A DNA stretch of 64,000 nt from Peptoclostridium litorale DSM 5388 (GCF_900141635.1 NZ_FSRH01000013.1:1-64000), one strand, 5' to 3'; positions 1 through 9,016 are shown, counted from the stretch's first letter. Notes: generated by a model not told the origin, from the sequence alone. Program-made: numbers and translations.

Positions 1-769
1 TCATTTCAACCGATTCCTTCATGGCCCAAATAAGGTTTATTGCAGGAGTCGCAAAGTATTTTGCCGGATTTTCCATTACTGGCAGCCATTTTTCATAATC
101 GCAGTAGAACTCTGGTATTCTTCCCAGCGACGCCCTTCTTTCAAGCGACTTCTTGCTTGCCATTACAAGGAACAGTCCTGGAGCCACTCCAAACGCCTTT
201 TGAGAACCCGTAAGCAGCACGTCTATTCCCATGTTTCCCATGTACTCTTCCTCTGCAGCTGTTGCGCATACCCCGTCAACTATGAATATTGTGTTTTCAA
301 ACTTTTTGACTACATCCCCTATTTCCTTTATAGGTGCTGCAACTCCCGTAGCGGTATCCACGTGGGTCACTGTTATTGCTGAATACTCTTTTTCACTCAA
401 CTTTTTCTCTATTTCCGCCGGTGAAACCACTGTTCCCCATTCGCATCCTATTATGTCTACATGCAGTCCCTTTCTTTCGCAAAGGTCTATGAATCTGTCT
501 CCGAAATATCCATGAGAAACTATCAGAACATTGTCCCCCGACTTAGTGTTGTTTGCAATGGCCATTTCCATAGCCAAAGTTCCAGTGCCCGCCAGCGGGA
601 ACGCCTCTCCATCGCAGTCGAATATGGATTTCAAATCCTCTATCAGCTGCTTGTAGTCCCTTACAAAGTCCGGATCTCCAAAGGCAACCGTCTCTCTTGC
701 CATCTGGTCTTGAATGCATCTTGCAACTGGTGTTGGCCCCGGTATGCATACTAGTCTCTTATTCTTCAT
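1..769 (-). CDS. PucG-like class V aminotransferase, C-terminus outside window
   Basis: Class V PLP aminotransferase of the alanine/serine-glyoxylate family. The first 256 residues are visible; the gene runs off the left edge, so roughly the last third is missing. The start is an ATG at 769 with an AGGAGG site just upstream. It begins with the family's P-G-P-T-P-V motif (residues 10-15), has the glycine-rich A-G-T-G-T segment near residue 55, an acidic V-D-G-V cofactor residue near 170, and the PLP-binding lysine in G-S-Q-K-A near 193. In an allantoin cluster the fitting family member is (S)-ureidoglycine:glyoxylate aminotransferase (PucG), which yields oxalurate and glycine. That substrate is inferred from neighbours; alanine- or serine-glyoxylate transaminase cannot be excluded. 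A ~250-base gap separates it from the upstream aminohydrolase gene, so it may have its own promoter. Confidence 0.85.
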   Translation of the reverse strand, partial: MKNKRLVCIPGPTPVARCIQDQMARETVAFGDPDFVRDYKQLIEDLKSIFDCDGEAFPLAGTGTLAMEMAIANNTKSGDNVLIVSHGYFGDRFIDLCERKGLHVDIIGCEWGTVVSPAEIEKKLSEKEYSAITVTHVDTATGVAAPIKEIGDVVKKFENTIFIVDGVCATAAEEEYMGNMGIDVLLTGSQKAFGVAPGLFLVMASKKSLERRASLGRIPEFYCDYEKWLPVMENPAKYFATPAINLIWAMKESVEM

Positions 770-975
770 TTTTATTTCCTCCTCTACAGATAACCTCTGT
801 CTTATTATTTGTCATGCGTTTATCAGTCCGTTTTTATGTTTTTTTATTGAAAATATGATATTTTTTGGAATTTGACGGCTGGTTTTTTCCTGCGAACAGG
901 CATTGACTCTCCCTGTCATCAATTGTTAACTTATAATACTTTTATCCCTCCACGGGTGAGAATGTCAAGGGCTTC

Positions 976-1011
976 GAGTTCCCCATCCACTCCCATCCGC
1001 ATGGGGAACTC
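976..1011. repeat. 11-bp perfect inverted repeat between allE and the aminotransferase gene
   Basis: GAGTTCCCCAT at 976-986 is repeated inverted as ATGGGGAACTC at 1001-1011, with a 14-base loop. No T-run follows on either strand, so it is not a standard terminator. It lies in the ~250-base gap between two genes transcribed leftward and could be an mRNA processing or stabilising hairpin. The rest of the gap shows no gene. Confidence 0.55.
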
Positions 1012-1022
1012 AAATAGTTTAA

Positions 1023-1787
1023 TTACAGTTCTACATCCCTGTTGCAGTCTTTAGAATATATATAAGTAAGGTTTTCTCTTCCCGAGCAGTATACTGCCTG
1101 AGGAGTATATGGTCCAAACCATATGAAATCCTCTTTTTGAACAGGTATCCACTCATTGTCAAGATTATACACGCCCTCGCCTGACAGCATGTATGCTCCG
1201 TGTTCCTGAACATGCGTCTCCACAAATGGATGGCATCCTCCCGGCTCAAATGAAAGTATGTGCATGTTCATGTCGAAAGCAGTATCTATTGGAAGCAGGT
1301 CTTTTAGCTTCACATTTTCCATTCCGTCATATATCTGCTCTTCTATGTCGTTTGTATTTCCAAAAACCACCCACGGCTCTTTTCCTTCTGTCGGCACGAA
1401 TACCTGCTTGTAAAGAAGCGCTTTTGACTCTCCGATTGCAGCGTTTTTAAACTTCATTCCAAGCTTTGCCGGTGAGTAGACATATCCTCCCGAAGTAAGT
1501 TTGTATTCCTCTTCTCCTGCTGTAACAGTTATTTCTCCTTCAAGACAGTAAATGAAGGTTTCGATTCTTCCATCTCCTCCAAATGTCTCTGTACACTCTC
1601 CGTCCTTGTTTAGTTTGAGAAGGTACTGGACAAAGCTGGCTCCGTACTTTGGTGATGCGATTATACTAGTGACAATATTTTTAAAGCTTGGTATCACATT
1701 GTTTACCAGCCCGTCTGGAGGTATGATTGTGTACCTGCCTGGTTTTATTACCGCCCTTGTTTCTAATAGTCCGTTTGGATATCCCAT
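1023..1787 (-). CDS. allE: (S)-ureidoglycine aminohydrolase
   Basis: 254 residues, the usual length of AllE/YlbA, a two-cupin protein that releases ammonia from (S)-ureidoglycine to give (S)-ureidoglycolate in the cytoplasm. Similarity to the E. coli protein as I remember it is high from end to end, including the C-terminal S-K-D-C-N-R-D-V-E. The C-terminal cupin has the Mn ligands in E-T-H-V-Q-E-H (near residues 188-194) and a later Gln in P-Q-A-V. The ATG at 1787 has AGGAG eight bases upstream. It follows allC and the small cupin gene on the same strand and is probably in their operon. Having it beside a PucG-like transaminase means ureidoglycine could go two ways here. Confidence 0.93.
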   Translation of the reverse strand: MGYPNGLLETRAVIKPGRYTIIPPDGLVNNVIPSFKNIVTSIIASPKYGASFVQYLLKLNKDGECTETFGGDGRIETFIYCLEGEITVTAGEEEYKLTSGGYVYSPAKLGMKFKNAAIGESKALLYKQVFVPTEGKEPWVVFGNTNDIEEQIYDGMENVKLKDLLPIDTAFDMNMHILSFEPGGCHPFVETHVQEHGAYMLSGEGVYNLDNEWIPVQKEDFIWFGPYTPQAVYCSGRENLTYIYSKDCNRDVEL

Positions 1788-1848
1788 AATAACATCTCCT
1801 TTTATATTATATAAGTCGTAATCTTATTGATATGCTTTCATAAGTTCA

Positions 1849-2199
1849 TCAGTCAGTGTACAGTATCAGAGCTATATATCTCAAATCGTGAAGCCCTATG
1901 TTTTTTAAAGAGTGCCTGTCACCGTCCCTGCATATAAGCAAGTCCCCTTGTTCGACGGTGTACACCTCCCCGTTGTCGCTGTATTCTCCTATACCATCCA
2001 GAATATAATAGGCTTCCTGGTCACCCTCATGGCAATGTTCTCCTATCGAACCGTTTGGTTCAATAATGCTTATGCCATAAAGCCTTCCTTTACCTGCAAA
2101 GTCAGTCTTGTCGAAGAAGTTCACCACTGTTGTGGTCCCCTCTCCATCCTTTAGCCTTTCTGTCTTCTCTATAAAGAAGTCGCCCATTCTCTTTCTCAT
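1849..2199 (-). CDS. Small single-domain cupin protein in the allantoin operon
   Basis: 116 residues forming one cupin barrel. Motif 1 is G-E-H-C-H-E-G-D-Q-E with the two metal-type histidines and glutamate (near residues 53-62), and motif 2 is G-D-L-L-I-C-R-D-G-D-R-H with a further histidine (near 85-96). A GGAGGTG site lies five bases before the ATG. It sits between allC and allE on the same strand with short gaps, so it is probably co-transcribed. The family covers isomerases, dioxygenases and sensors, and sequence alone does not give a reaction; the intact His/Glu set suggests it binds metal. Possibly it stabilises or processes a labile ureide intermediate, but that is a guess from context. 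Confidence 0.8.
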   Translation of the reverse strand: MRKRMGDFFIEKTERLKDGEGTTTVVNFFDKTDFAGKGRLYGISIIEPNGSIGEHCHEGDQEAYYILDGIGEYSDNGEVYTVEQGDLLICRDGDRHSLKNIGLHDLRYIALILYTD

Positions 2200-2222
2200 G
2201 ATTCACCTCCATGTTTTACGAT

Positions 2223-3479
2223 TTATTTGAATGTCTCTTTATAAGCAAGTTCATACAACGTTTCTATTAGAATTTTTATTCCCCTCTCAAGGTCTGCCTC
2301 ATAAGTAAATTCATCAGGAGAGTGGCTTATGCCATTCTTGCTTGGCACAAATATCATACCTGTTGGAACAAACTGTGCAACGATTTGAGCATCGTGCCCT
2401 GCACCGCTGTGCATCACTTTGTATTCCACGCTGTTATCCTTGCATTTTTCCTCTATTATGTCTACCATCCTGGAATCCATATAGACAGGATCTTCATCCA
2501 TCCACATATCTATATTCGTGTCCACGCCTGCCCTTATGCCCTCTTCTTCAATCATTTTCTTTATGTCTTGTGTAAACTCTTTTATTACATCTCCCTGCGG
2601 ATGTCTCACATCCAGCGTGAATTCGACCTCGCCTGGCACTACGTTGACTATATTGGGAGTAAGTTCGACTCTTCCAACCGTCGCTACCAATGGCTCTCCA
2701 TAATCCCAGGCCATATCGTTTATCCTGTTTATTATTTTGCTCGATACAGACATCGCATCTTTTCTATACTTCAGCGGGGTCGTTCCTGCATGGTTTGCCT
2801 GGCCCACAACTTTTATGCTGAATCTTCTCTGCCCTACAACAGCTGTTACAACCCCTATGTTTTTCTCTTCCAGTTCCAACACATTTCCTTGCTCTACATG
2901 AAGTTCAACGAATACTTTTATGTCATTCCTTCTTAGGCTGTCATTGCTCTTGAAGTTGAATCCACATTTCTTCATGGCTTCGCTGAAAGGAACCATATTT
3001 TCGTCATGTATGCCTATGACGTCATTTCTGTTGGCTATGCCGAATATGTTCTTGCTCCCCCAGAAGGTGTATGGAAACCGGCTTCCCTCCTCCTCTGCAA
3101 ATGACACCACCTCTAACGTCCTTATAGGGCTTCCATATTTTTCATACAGATAGTTTATTGCTATTATTCCTGCAATTATCCCAAACTGTCCATCCAGTAT
3201 CCCTCCGTTTTTAACCGAATCTACGTGTGATCCCGTTAAAACCGTTTTGTCCGAACAGTTCGTGCCCTCTATTTTTCCATAAAGGTTGCCTACATTGTCA
3301 AAATAGGTAGTGAATCCTTTATTGTCCATATATTCTTTTAAAAAGTTCTGTGCACCCAGCCATTCTGGGGTGTATAGCAGTCTGCTCATTCCACCCTCAT
3401 CAAGCTCTCCGAATGCACTGACTTCATTTAAAAGCTCAGTAGCTTTTCTTCCCAAGTTGTCCTTCTTGTCAAACTTCAT
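2223..3479 (-). CDS. allC: Allantoate amidohydrolase, M20 metallopeptidase family
   Basis: 418 residues, the usual length for allantoate amidohydrolase / N-carbamoyl amidase. It hydrolyses allantoate to (S)-ureidoglycine, CO2 and ammonia using two metal ions. Metal ligands are recognisable: H in T-G-S-H-V-D-S (near residue 83), D in I-L-D-G-Q (near 94), E-E in F-A-E-E-E-G-S-R-F (near 128), H in E-L-H-V-E-Q-G (near 193), and the C-terminal G-I-S-H-S-P (near 385). It is the first gene of a leftward set that continues with the small cupin and AllE. It faces away from the PucR-type regulator across a 508-base intergenic region. The N-carbamoyl-L-amino acid hydrolase subfamily is the main alternative; the neighbours favour allantoate. 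Confidence 0.9.
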   Translation of the reverse strand: MKFDKKDNLGRKATELLNEVSAFGELDEGGMSRLLYTPEWLGAQNFLKEYMDNKGFTTYFDNVGNLYGKIEGTNCSDKTVLTGSHVDSVKNGGILDGQFGIIAGIIAINYLYEKYGSPIRTLEVVSFAEEEGSRFPYTFWGSKNIFGIANRNDVIGIHDENMVPFSEAMKKCGFNFKSNDSLRRNDIKVFVELHVEQGNVLELEEKNIGVVTAVVGQRRFSIKVVGQANHAGTTPLKYRKDAMSVSSKIINRINDMAWDYGEPLVATVGRVELTPNIVNVVPGEVEFTLDVRHPQGDVIKEFTQDIKKMIEEEGIRAGVDTNIDMWMDEDPVYMDSRMVDIIEEKCKDNSVEYKVMHSGAGHDAQIVAQFVPTGMIFVPSKNGISHSPDEFTYEADLERGIKILIETLYELAYKETFK

Positions 3480-3987
3480 CCAAGTCCCCCCTTGCCTGTT
3501 TTGTTTGTTAATTAATTATATAGTTTATCCTTTTCAGAGTCATTGTACCATCCAAACAATTTAAACAATATTTTTGTGCAAAGTGTACATTTAAAAAATG
3601 TTTCACAAGAAATATAGTCTTTATAATGTAGTAATTTCAAATATGCTTTTCTAGCCGCACTTGCTCATTTCAGCTGCAATTTCCAATATTATTGTGAATT
3701 TTTTAGGAATATGACCGCGTCACAGGTGGGAAGCTTTACTTATTAACAATTTTACAAGTAAATTTTCTCACCTATCCGATGTTAATTGAAGATTTTGCTT
3801 TATATTAGTGTTATGTCAGTATAAATTTTCTATATGCAAAATAAATACATATAGAAAAGCTTTATCAAAATGCAAACAATGCTTATACTGGATATACAGG
3901 TATACAATGTATTTCAGCCTTTTATAAATGCAGCTTTTTCTCAAAAGTAAATCTTCAATGACAACAGATCTAATAGGGGGGCTTTAA
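3480..3987. promoter_or_regulatory. Divergent intergenic region between allC and the PucR-type regulator
   Basis: 508 AT-rich bases with no gene. On the minus strand a TACAAT hexamer (3548-3543) lies about 60 bases before allC with no good -35 at 17 bases, which fits a promoter that needs an activator. The plus strand carries an AGGGGGG ribosome site just before the regulator ATG at 3988. The middle part (about 3600-3900) contains several AT-rich repeats but no structure I can name. Regulation by the adjacent PucR-type protein is likely from position only. Confidence 0.4.
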
Positions 3988-5628
3988 ATGAAAATACTTA
4001 AGGACTTATTTTCACTCGATATTTTTAAAACCTGTGAAATAGCGGCTGGAAAAAACGGCTTGGACCGTCCGGTGGAATTTGTAAACATATCCGACACCCA
4101 TGATATTGCCAAATTTTTGAAAAGACATGATTTACTGCTTACAACGGGATATGCTTTTCGCGACGATCCCTCTCAACTGATGGATTTCATACGCAACCTC
4201 AATAACATAAATGTTTCTGGCTTGATAATAAAAAAGAATAGATTCATACTAGCGCTTCCTTCTGAGGTAATTGAGCTGGCGGATGAGCTGAATTTTCCCA
4301 TACTGTTTTTTGGCGGATCCAACAGCCTGGGGGATCTTTCATTCAAGGTGATAAGCTTTTTAAGCGATTACAAGAGCGAAGAGTTGTTTTACGCCATATA
4401 TTTCCAAAAAAAATTCACAGACATGATGCTTAGAGACTGCAGCATTAACCATTTCATAGAACAGCTGAGTTCAGCTTTAGACTGCCCTGTGTTCCTTTTG
4501 GACAATAAGCTCAACATGATCTGTTCTTCTAAAAACATAGGCCTGAAAAATCAGCTGCTTCTCGATTCCATACTGGAATATTTAAGCAAGCCATTCAATC
4601 CAGCCGATAACAAGGACATATTTATAGAACCGTCTGACACTTGCAATTCAGCATATTTTTCATTTTTTAAGGTCTCAACCATTTACGACAACGAAAACAC
4701 CCTGGTAGTTTTGAACAGCGATAAACTAGTTCACCCTTTATCTCATTCTGCCATCGAGCAGGTTATAAACTCACTTTCATTTACACTTATAAAAAAACAG
4801 ATCTCAAGCGAAAACATTCAAAAGGCTAAATCTGCATTGTTTTTCGACTTGATTTATGGAAACATAACAAACAAAAACTCATTTTTAATAAAGGCTTCTG
4901 AATACGGTCTAAAGGAGAATATGAAATATATCTGCATTTCCGGCGCTTTTGACGACGTCATGGAGCAGGTCAAAATGAATTACTTCTACCAAAACCGGGT
5001 ACATCTGGCCATCTCGGACATTACGGAAATTCTGGAAAACGAGTCTAAGAAGCTGTCACTGGACAGCATTATATTTACTCAAAACAACTACATAATAGTA
5101 ATAGTCCAAGTCGATACGTACAGCGCGGAAACAGAACTGAAGATAAAGTCTCTATTGAGAAACGCACAATCCACAATGCTCGAATGTATGGCTATTTCGT
5201 TTGGAATAAGCACATCGGTTCGTTCCATAGAGCAAATCAAGGAGGCCTACCTGGATTCACTTGAGGCGTTAAACTACGGATATGATTCGGAAAAGAAAAA
5301 CTTTATACAAAGCTACAAGGCAAAATCCGCAAAAGACATATTCTGCATGCTGCCCGAAAGGACAATACTTGAGTTTTCAGAAAATATATTAAAGGATCTT
5401 GCCTCTAGCTCTTCAAAGGAACACCAGGAGCTTTTGACGACTTTAAATTCATTTATCCAAAATCGGTTCGATATTTCAAAAACATCCCGGGAGCTTTTTC
5501 TCCATAGAAATACCGTGAAATACAGGATTTCCAAATGCGAGGAGCTTTTAGACATGGATCTTCGCGATTATTCCGATGTCTTCTCCATTCAAATAGCTTT
5601 GGAGTTCCAATCTCTATTAAAAAAATAG
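3988..5628 (+). CDS. PucR-family transcriptional regulator of purine/ureide catabolism
   Basis: 546 residues with the two-part PucR layout. The N-terminal ~125 residues match the purine catabolism regulatory domain (opening with L-K-D-L-F-S, then T-G-Y-A-F near residue 52). The middle holds a GGDEF-like/CdaR-type sensory part. The C-terminal ~60 residues are the PucR helix-turn-helix, with F-L-H-R-N-T-V-K-Y-R (near 498-507) as recognition segment. In Bacillus, PucR activates purine degradation genes in response to allantoin and related ureides. Here it faces allC divergently and ends at a shared terminator with the permease gene, so it is probably the local regulator of allC-allE and perhaps of both allantoinase operons. 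The start has a GGGGGG site eight bases upstream. Confidence 0.9.
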   Translation: MKILKDLFSLDIFKTCEIAAGKNGLDRPVEFVNISDTHDIAKFLKRHDLLLTTGYAFRDDPSQLMDFIRNLNNINVSGLIIKKNRFILALPSEVIELADELNFPILFFGGSNSLGDLSFKVISFLSDYKSEELFYAIYFQKKFTDMMLRDCSINHFIEQLSSALDCPVFLLDNKLNMICSSKNIGLKNQLLLDSILEYLSKPFNPADNKDIFIEPSDTCNSAYFSFFKVSTIYDNENTLVVLNSDKLVHPLSHSAIEQVINSLSFTLIKKQISSENIQKAKSALFFDLIYGNITNKNSFLIKASEYGLKENMKYICISGAFDDVMEQVKMNYFYQNRVHLAISDITEILENESKKLSLDSIIFTQNNYIIVIVQVDTYSAETELKIKSLLRNAQSTMLECMAISFGISTSVRSIEQIKEAYLDSLEALNYGYDSEKKNFIQSYKAKSAKDIFCMLPERTILEFSENILKDLASSSSKEHQELLTTLNSFIQNRFDISKTSRELFLHRNTVKYRISKCEELLDMDLRDYSDVFSIQIALEFQSLLKK

Positions 5629-5640
5629 TCAAATCATTCA

Positions 5641-5675
5641 AAAGAGGCAGGTGAGAATATCACCTGCCTCTTTTT
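5641..5675. terminator. Bidirectional terminator between the regulator and permease 1
   Basis: A 13-bp stem (5641-5653 with 5661-5673) with a 7-base loop, A-run on one side and T-run on the other. It ends the plus-strand regulator gene and the minus-strand permease gene, which converge here. Confidence 0.9.
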
Positions 5676-5744
5676 GCTTCAAATGTATATGGCTTTTTAT
5701 TTCTCAAGTCAGTTTAACTGTTTTTGCAGTAAGCCATAGCCCTT

Positions 5745-7157
5745 TTATGCTCCCGTACTGCTTGCCGCACGGCCTGAGACGCCTGAATTGTCATTCCCCT
5801 CGAATATTGTTCCCCTTGCATACGGTCTGCTTGACTTCATCCTTCCCATCAATACGTAATATACAAGGCCGCTTGGCACAAGGCTTACATACCATGAAAC
5901 CTGCACAAACATAAGTGCTACTGCCGCTCCTGTGAATATTGAAATAATGCCCGCCCAGTTCACACCATTGAATGGTCCTTCAATGTCATAATAATGATTA
6001 AGGTTCAGCTTTTGTTTTCTAAGTATGAAGTAGTCAACCACTAAAACCGCAAATATAGGACCTAGAAAAGCCGAATAGATTTGAGTGAATAAGGCAAGTC
6101 CCCCTGCAGACTCCGGTCTTACAAGTATCCACGGAAATGTCAAAAGTGACAGTATTCCAACCAATATAGTAGCCTTCTTGTATGATATCTTAAAATTATC
6201 CATAAGCACGTATACCGGCGGCACTATATTGTTCAGTATGTTAGTAGTCACCTGTGCAAAAGCTATGAACACTAGTGTCATTATAGTCAGGAACTGGTTG
6301 TCAACCGCTGAAGAAAAAACTGCAATCGGATCTGCATTCCCAGTCGCTCCTGAAACCATCAGCCCTATCAGCCCCATGAACAGCGTAGCCGGCAGTATTG
6401 CAAGCCAGTAGAGACTTCCTGTCATCAGTGACTTTGTTTCTCTCTTTAACTCCCTTGAATAGTCGCTCGAATTGATTATCATGGTAGAGTAAATCCCTAA
6501 AAATGCAGTTGTACCACCCCAGAATGGAAGTCCCCATGTTCCCTCTATTCCCATTATGGTCGAGCTTATCTCAGCATTATATTTTGTTAAAACCGAATAG
6601 AACATGTATCCAAGGGTCAGCAAAATAAATACGGAGCCTATATTTTCAACCCATTTTATTCCTTTGAAACCCTTTATGGCAAGTGCTACCTGAAGTGCTG
6701 TAAACAGTATAAAGCACATCATCATATTGTCGAATCCCCAAATGGTCTTAAAGCAGCTGTTTAACGCGCCTGCTCCAACCCAGCTTTGGAATCCAAACCA
6801 GACTATAGCCGGTATGGCTCTTAGCAGGCCTGGCACTGCAACGCCTTTTATTCCGAATACTCCCCTTGCCTGCACAGTAAATGGAATTCCATATTTATGG
6901 CCCCCCTTGCCCGCAAATACGAGGGCTATGGCTATCACCGTACATCCTATTGCCATCGCAACAATCGCCTGGGTGAAATTAAGTATTCCGATAAGGCTCG
7001 CACCCATCGAAAACGTACCTATCGATACGCATCCTCCAAGGAAGGCGCAAAGATAAGAGATCTTGTCCATTATTCTTTCATTAGTTGGAAGCAGTTCTGA
7101 TTTTGTGTTTTTCAGCAGCCTGCTGTCAATTTTCATTTCGTCAACTGTATTTATCAT
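5745..7157 (-). CDS. NCS1-family allantoin/nucleobase permease, copy 1
   Basis: 470 residues, about 12 hydrophobic segments, typical of NCS1 (nucleobase:cation symporter-1) permeases. Family signatures are present: W-F-G-F-Q-S-W-V-G-A near residue 121 and the G-C-V-S-I-G-T-F-S-M-G segment of helix 1 near 42-52. It should import allantoin or a related ureide or purine across the membrane. It lies 33 bases downstream of allantoinase copy 1 and ends at the bidirectional terminator. The second NCS1 gene at 9033-10391 is clearly a paralogue, matching along its whole length, with the C-terminal Y-Y-V-L-M region nearly the same. Allantoin is the likeliest substrate from the operon partner; hydantoin or uracil are alternatives. 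Confidence 0.9.
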   Translation of the reverse strand: MINTVDEMKIDSRLLKNTKSELLPTNERIMDKISYLCAFLGGCVSIGTFSMGASLIGILNFTQAIVAMAIGCTVIAIALVFAGKGGHKYGIPFTVQARGVFGIKGVAVPGLLRAIPAIVWFGFQSWVGAGALNSCFKTIWGFDNMMMCFILFTALQVALAIKGFKGIKWVENIGSVFILLTLGYMFYSVLTKYNAEISSTIMGIEGTWGLPFWGGTTAFLGIYSTMIINSSDYSRELKRETKSLMTGSLYWLAILPATLFMGLIGLMVSGATGNADPIAVFSSAVDNQFLTIMTLVFIAFAQVTTNILNNIVPPVYVLMDNFKISYKKATILVGILSLLTFPWILVRPESAGGLALFTQIYSAFLGPIFAVLVVDYFILRKQKLNLNHYYDIEGPFNGVNWAGIISIFTGAAVALMFVQVSWYVSLVPSGLVYYVLMGRMKSSRPYARGTIFEGNDNSGVSGRAASSTGA

Positions 7158-7190
7158 AATAATAATCTCCTTTGCCAGTATTTTTCATTA

Positions 7191-8549
7191 TTATTTGATT
7201 TTCTTTACTAATTCTCCGAAACCTTTCTCTCCAACCACTTCACCGTCCATGGCGACAACGTCTCCTCGTACTATAGTGCATACAGGCAAACCTTTTCCCC
7301 GAAGTCCCACGAAGGCTGAAATTTTATTTAGATACATAAGTGAGTCGGCAGTTATTTCCCATTCCTTTTCTGGATCAAGTATTACAATATCTGCATCAAA
7401 CCCTACGTCTATGCTGCCTTTTCTTCCATATATCCCGAAAGTCTTAGCAGGACCTTCGCTGAGAACCCTTGCAAGCATTTGAGGCTCGTATCCTCTTTTA
7501 TTGACCCCTTCACTGTACATAACCTGCATTACATTTTGGATTCCGCTTATTCCTCCCCATGCTCCGAATACCCCATGCTTTTCTTCGCATTTTTCACTCT
7601 CCTCACAAGGCGAATGGTCAGAGCCCACACAGCAAAGAGTCCCATCATTCACATAATCCCACAGCTTTTCCCTTGACTCAGAGTCTCTTAATGGTGGTGC
7701 ACATTTGAATATGCTTCCTTTATTAAGCACATCCTCTTCTGTATATGTCAGATAGTGGCCGCATGTCTCTCCTGTTATATCAACTCCCTGAAGGCGTGCA
7801 ACCCTTATTTCCTCTGCCACATCCGGGTGGCTTACATGGCATATGTGCACCTTGGCCCCTGTTTCCTTGGCAAGGTCGATTATACCCTTTGTTGCTATAA
7901 GTTCTGCCGAAAGCGGCCTAGAATCCAAAAATGCCCTCCAGTCCTTTCTGCCTTCCCTTTTTGCCCTAGCTTCTTCCCATTTTATTATTGAATAGTCCTC
8001 ACAGTGAAAACCCGCTCTGGCATCAAATGTCTTTAATATTTCAAGCCCCTCTCTCACCTGTCCCATGGATAAGGATACATAATCCGGAGATACGGGACCT
8101 ATGAAAGACTTATACGCTACCACGCCTTCTTCATCTAATTCTTTCAGATTGTCAAAATTGTAGTCTACAAATCCGCCCCAATAACAGTAGTCAACATAGG
8201 CATTCTTTGAAACGGCCTCTTCCTTTTTGAGCAGTGTCTCTCTACTTGTCAAAGCCGGCTCATTCTGCATGGGCATATCTACAATAGTGGTTACTCCTCC
8301 CACCGCAGCGGCGGCTGTGCCATGTTCATAATCCTCTCTCCAAGTAAAACCCGGATCATTCAAATGCGCATGGCTGTCAATAGCTCCCGGAAGTACATAT
8401 CTTCCCTTTGCATCGATCTCATGCTTCCCTATTGCATCGCTTCCACTTTCCATTATTGCTGTAATTTTTCCATCCTTTATGCAAATGTCTCCCTCGTAAA
8501 CATTATCTGATGTTACGATTATTCCATTATTAACAACTAGGTCAAACAT
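7191..8549 (-). CDS. allB: Allantoinase, copy 1
   Basis: Cyclic amidohydrolase opening the hydantoin ring of allantoin to give allantoate. I place the start at the ATG at 8549 (452 residues), which has AGGGGTG at good spacing; the reading frame also runs up to an ATG at 8606, but that would put a strand of non-homologous residues before the conserved F-D-L-V-V-N-N-G. Binuclear metal site: H-A-H in D-S-H-A-H-L-N (near residue 60), carbamylated Lys in V-A-Y-K-S-F (near 149), H in F-H-C-E-D (near 186), H in I-C-H-V-S-H (near 240) and D in G-S-D-H-S-P (near 312). D-M-P-M-Q-N-E is the allantoinase-type loop. First gene of an operon with permease 1. Strongly related to copy 2 at 10395-11768. Confidence 0.9.
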   Translation of the reverse strand: MFDLVVNNGIIVTSDNVYEGDICIKDGKITAIMESGSDAIGKHEIDAKGRYVLPGAIDSHAHLNDPGFTWREDYEHGTAAAAVGGVTTIVDMPMQNEPALTSRETLLKKEEAVSKNAYVDYCYWGGFVDYNFDNLKELDEEGVVAYKSFIGPVSPDYVSLSMGQVREGLEILKTFDARAGFHCEDYSIIKWEEARAKREGRKDWRAFLDSRPLSAELIATKGIIDLAKETGAKVHICHVSHPDVAEEIRVARLQGVDITGETCGHYLTYTEEDVLNKGSIFKCAPPLRDSESREKLWDYVNDGTLCCVGSDHSPCEESEKCEEKHGVFGAWGGISGIQNVMQVMYSEGVNKRGYEPQMLARVLSEGPAKTFGIYGRKGSIDVGFDADIVILDPEKEWEITADSLMYLNKISAFVGLRGKGLPVCTIVRGDVVAMDGEVVGEKGFGELVKKIK

Positions 8550-8644
8550 ATTATGCACACCCCTTCTGGTATAAAACTTGAATATCACCTTTTTATAATC
8601 ATGCATTTTGTCTGTCTTTAAAATTCATTTTGCGTTAATTCAGT

Positions 8645-8760
8645 AACAATCGATTGTTTGTTTTCTTGATTTATTCCATTGTATAATAATTCTCAAAATA
8701 TTGAATTGGATAGTTTGACTAATTTTTATTAAATTTTTATCCACTTTGTACAGTTTAGAC
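8645..8760 (-). promoter_or_regulatory. Promoter and conserved upstream block of allantoinase copy 1
   Basis: This block is largely conserved upstream of both allantoinase genes (compare 11920-12024): about five bases in six match over ~90 positions, and 27 consecutive bases are identical (8714-8740 here). On the minus strand a TACAAT -10 element (8683-8678) has no good -35 hexamer, and the identical block sits at about -35 to -65, where an activator would bind. A 14-bp palindrome AACAATCGATTGTT (8645-8658) lies just after the expected start. Probable binding region for the PucR-type regulator. Between this block and the next terminator (8761-8976) I see no convincing gene. Confidence 0.65.
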
Positions 8761-8976
8761 AGCTATTTTGTAATTCGCCACTCCTTTGGCCAATATCAAT
8801 TGCCCAGTTTTTAACAATTTCAGCATGCGTTTTTCGAACCCTCCTGTATTTCCCACCAAATTCACACATCTGAATCTCATTCACAATTGAAAGCTTTTTA
8901 AAGTATTCGTATCTGCTTAGCTCAGCAACGCTCCAATTGCAAATCGCAGTCCCCTGCGTCCATTTCAATTCAGACA

Positions 8977-9016
8977 AAAGAGGAGCCCTGCGACATGTCG
9001 CAGGGCTCCTCTTTTG
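8977..9016 (-). terminator. Terminator of the second allantoinase-permease operon
   Basis: A perfect 20-bp palindrome (8977-8996 with 8997-9016), A-run and T-run at the ends. It lies 17 bases after the permease 2 stop and separates the two tandem operons. Confidence 0.9.

Noticed and set aside
8640-8760. Sigma-54 promoter for the allantoinase operons
   Set aside because: I looked for GG-N10-GC type -24/-12 elements upstream of both copies and found none; a TANAAT -10 is present instead.
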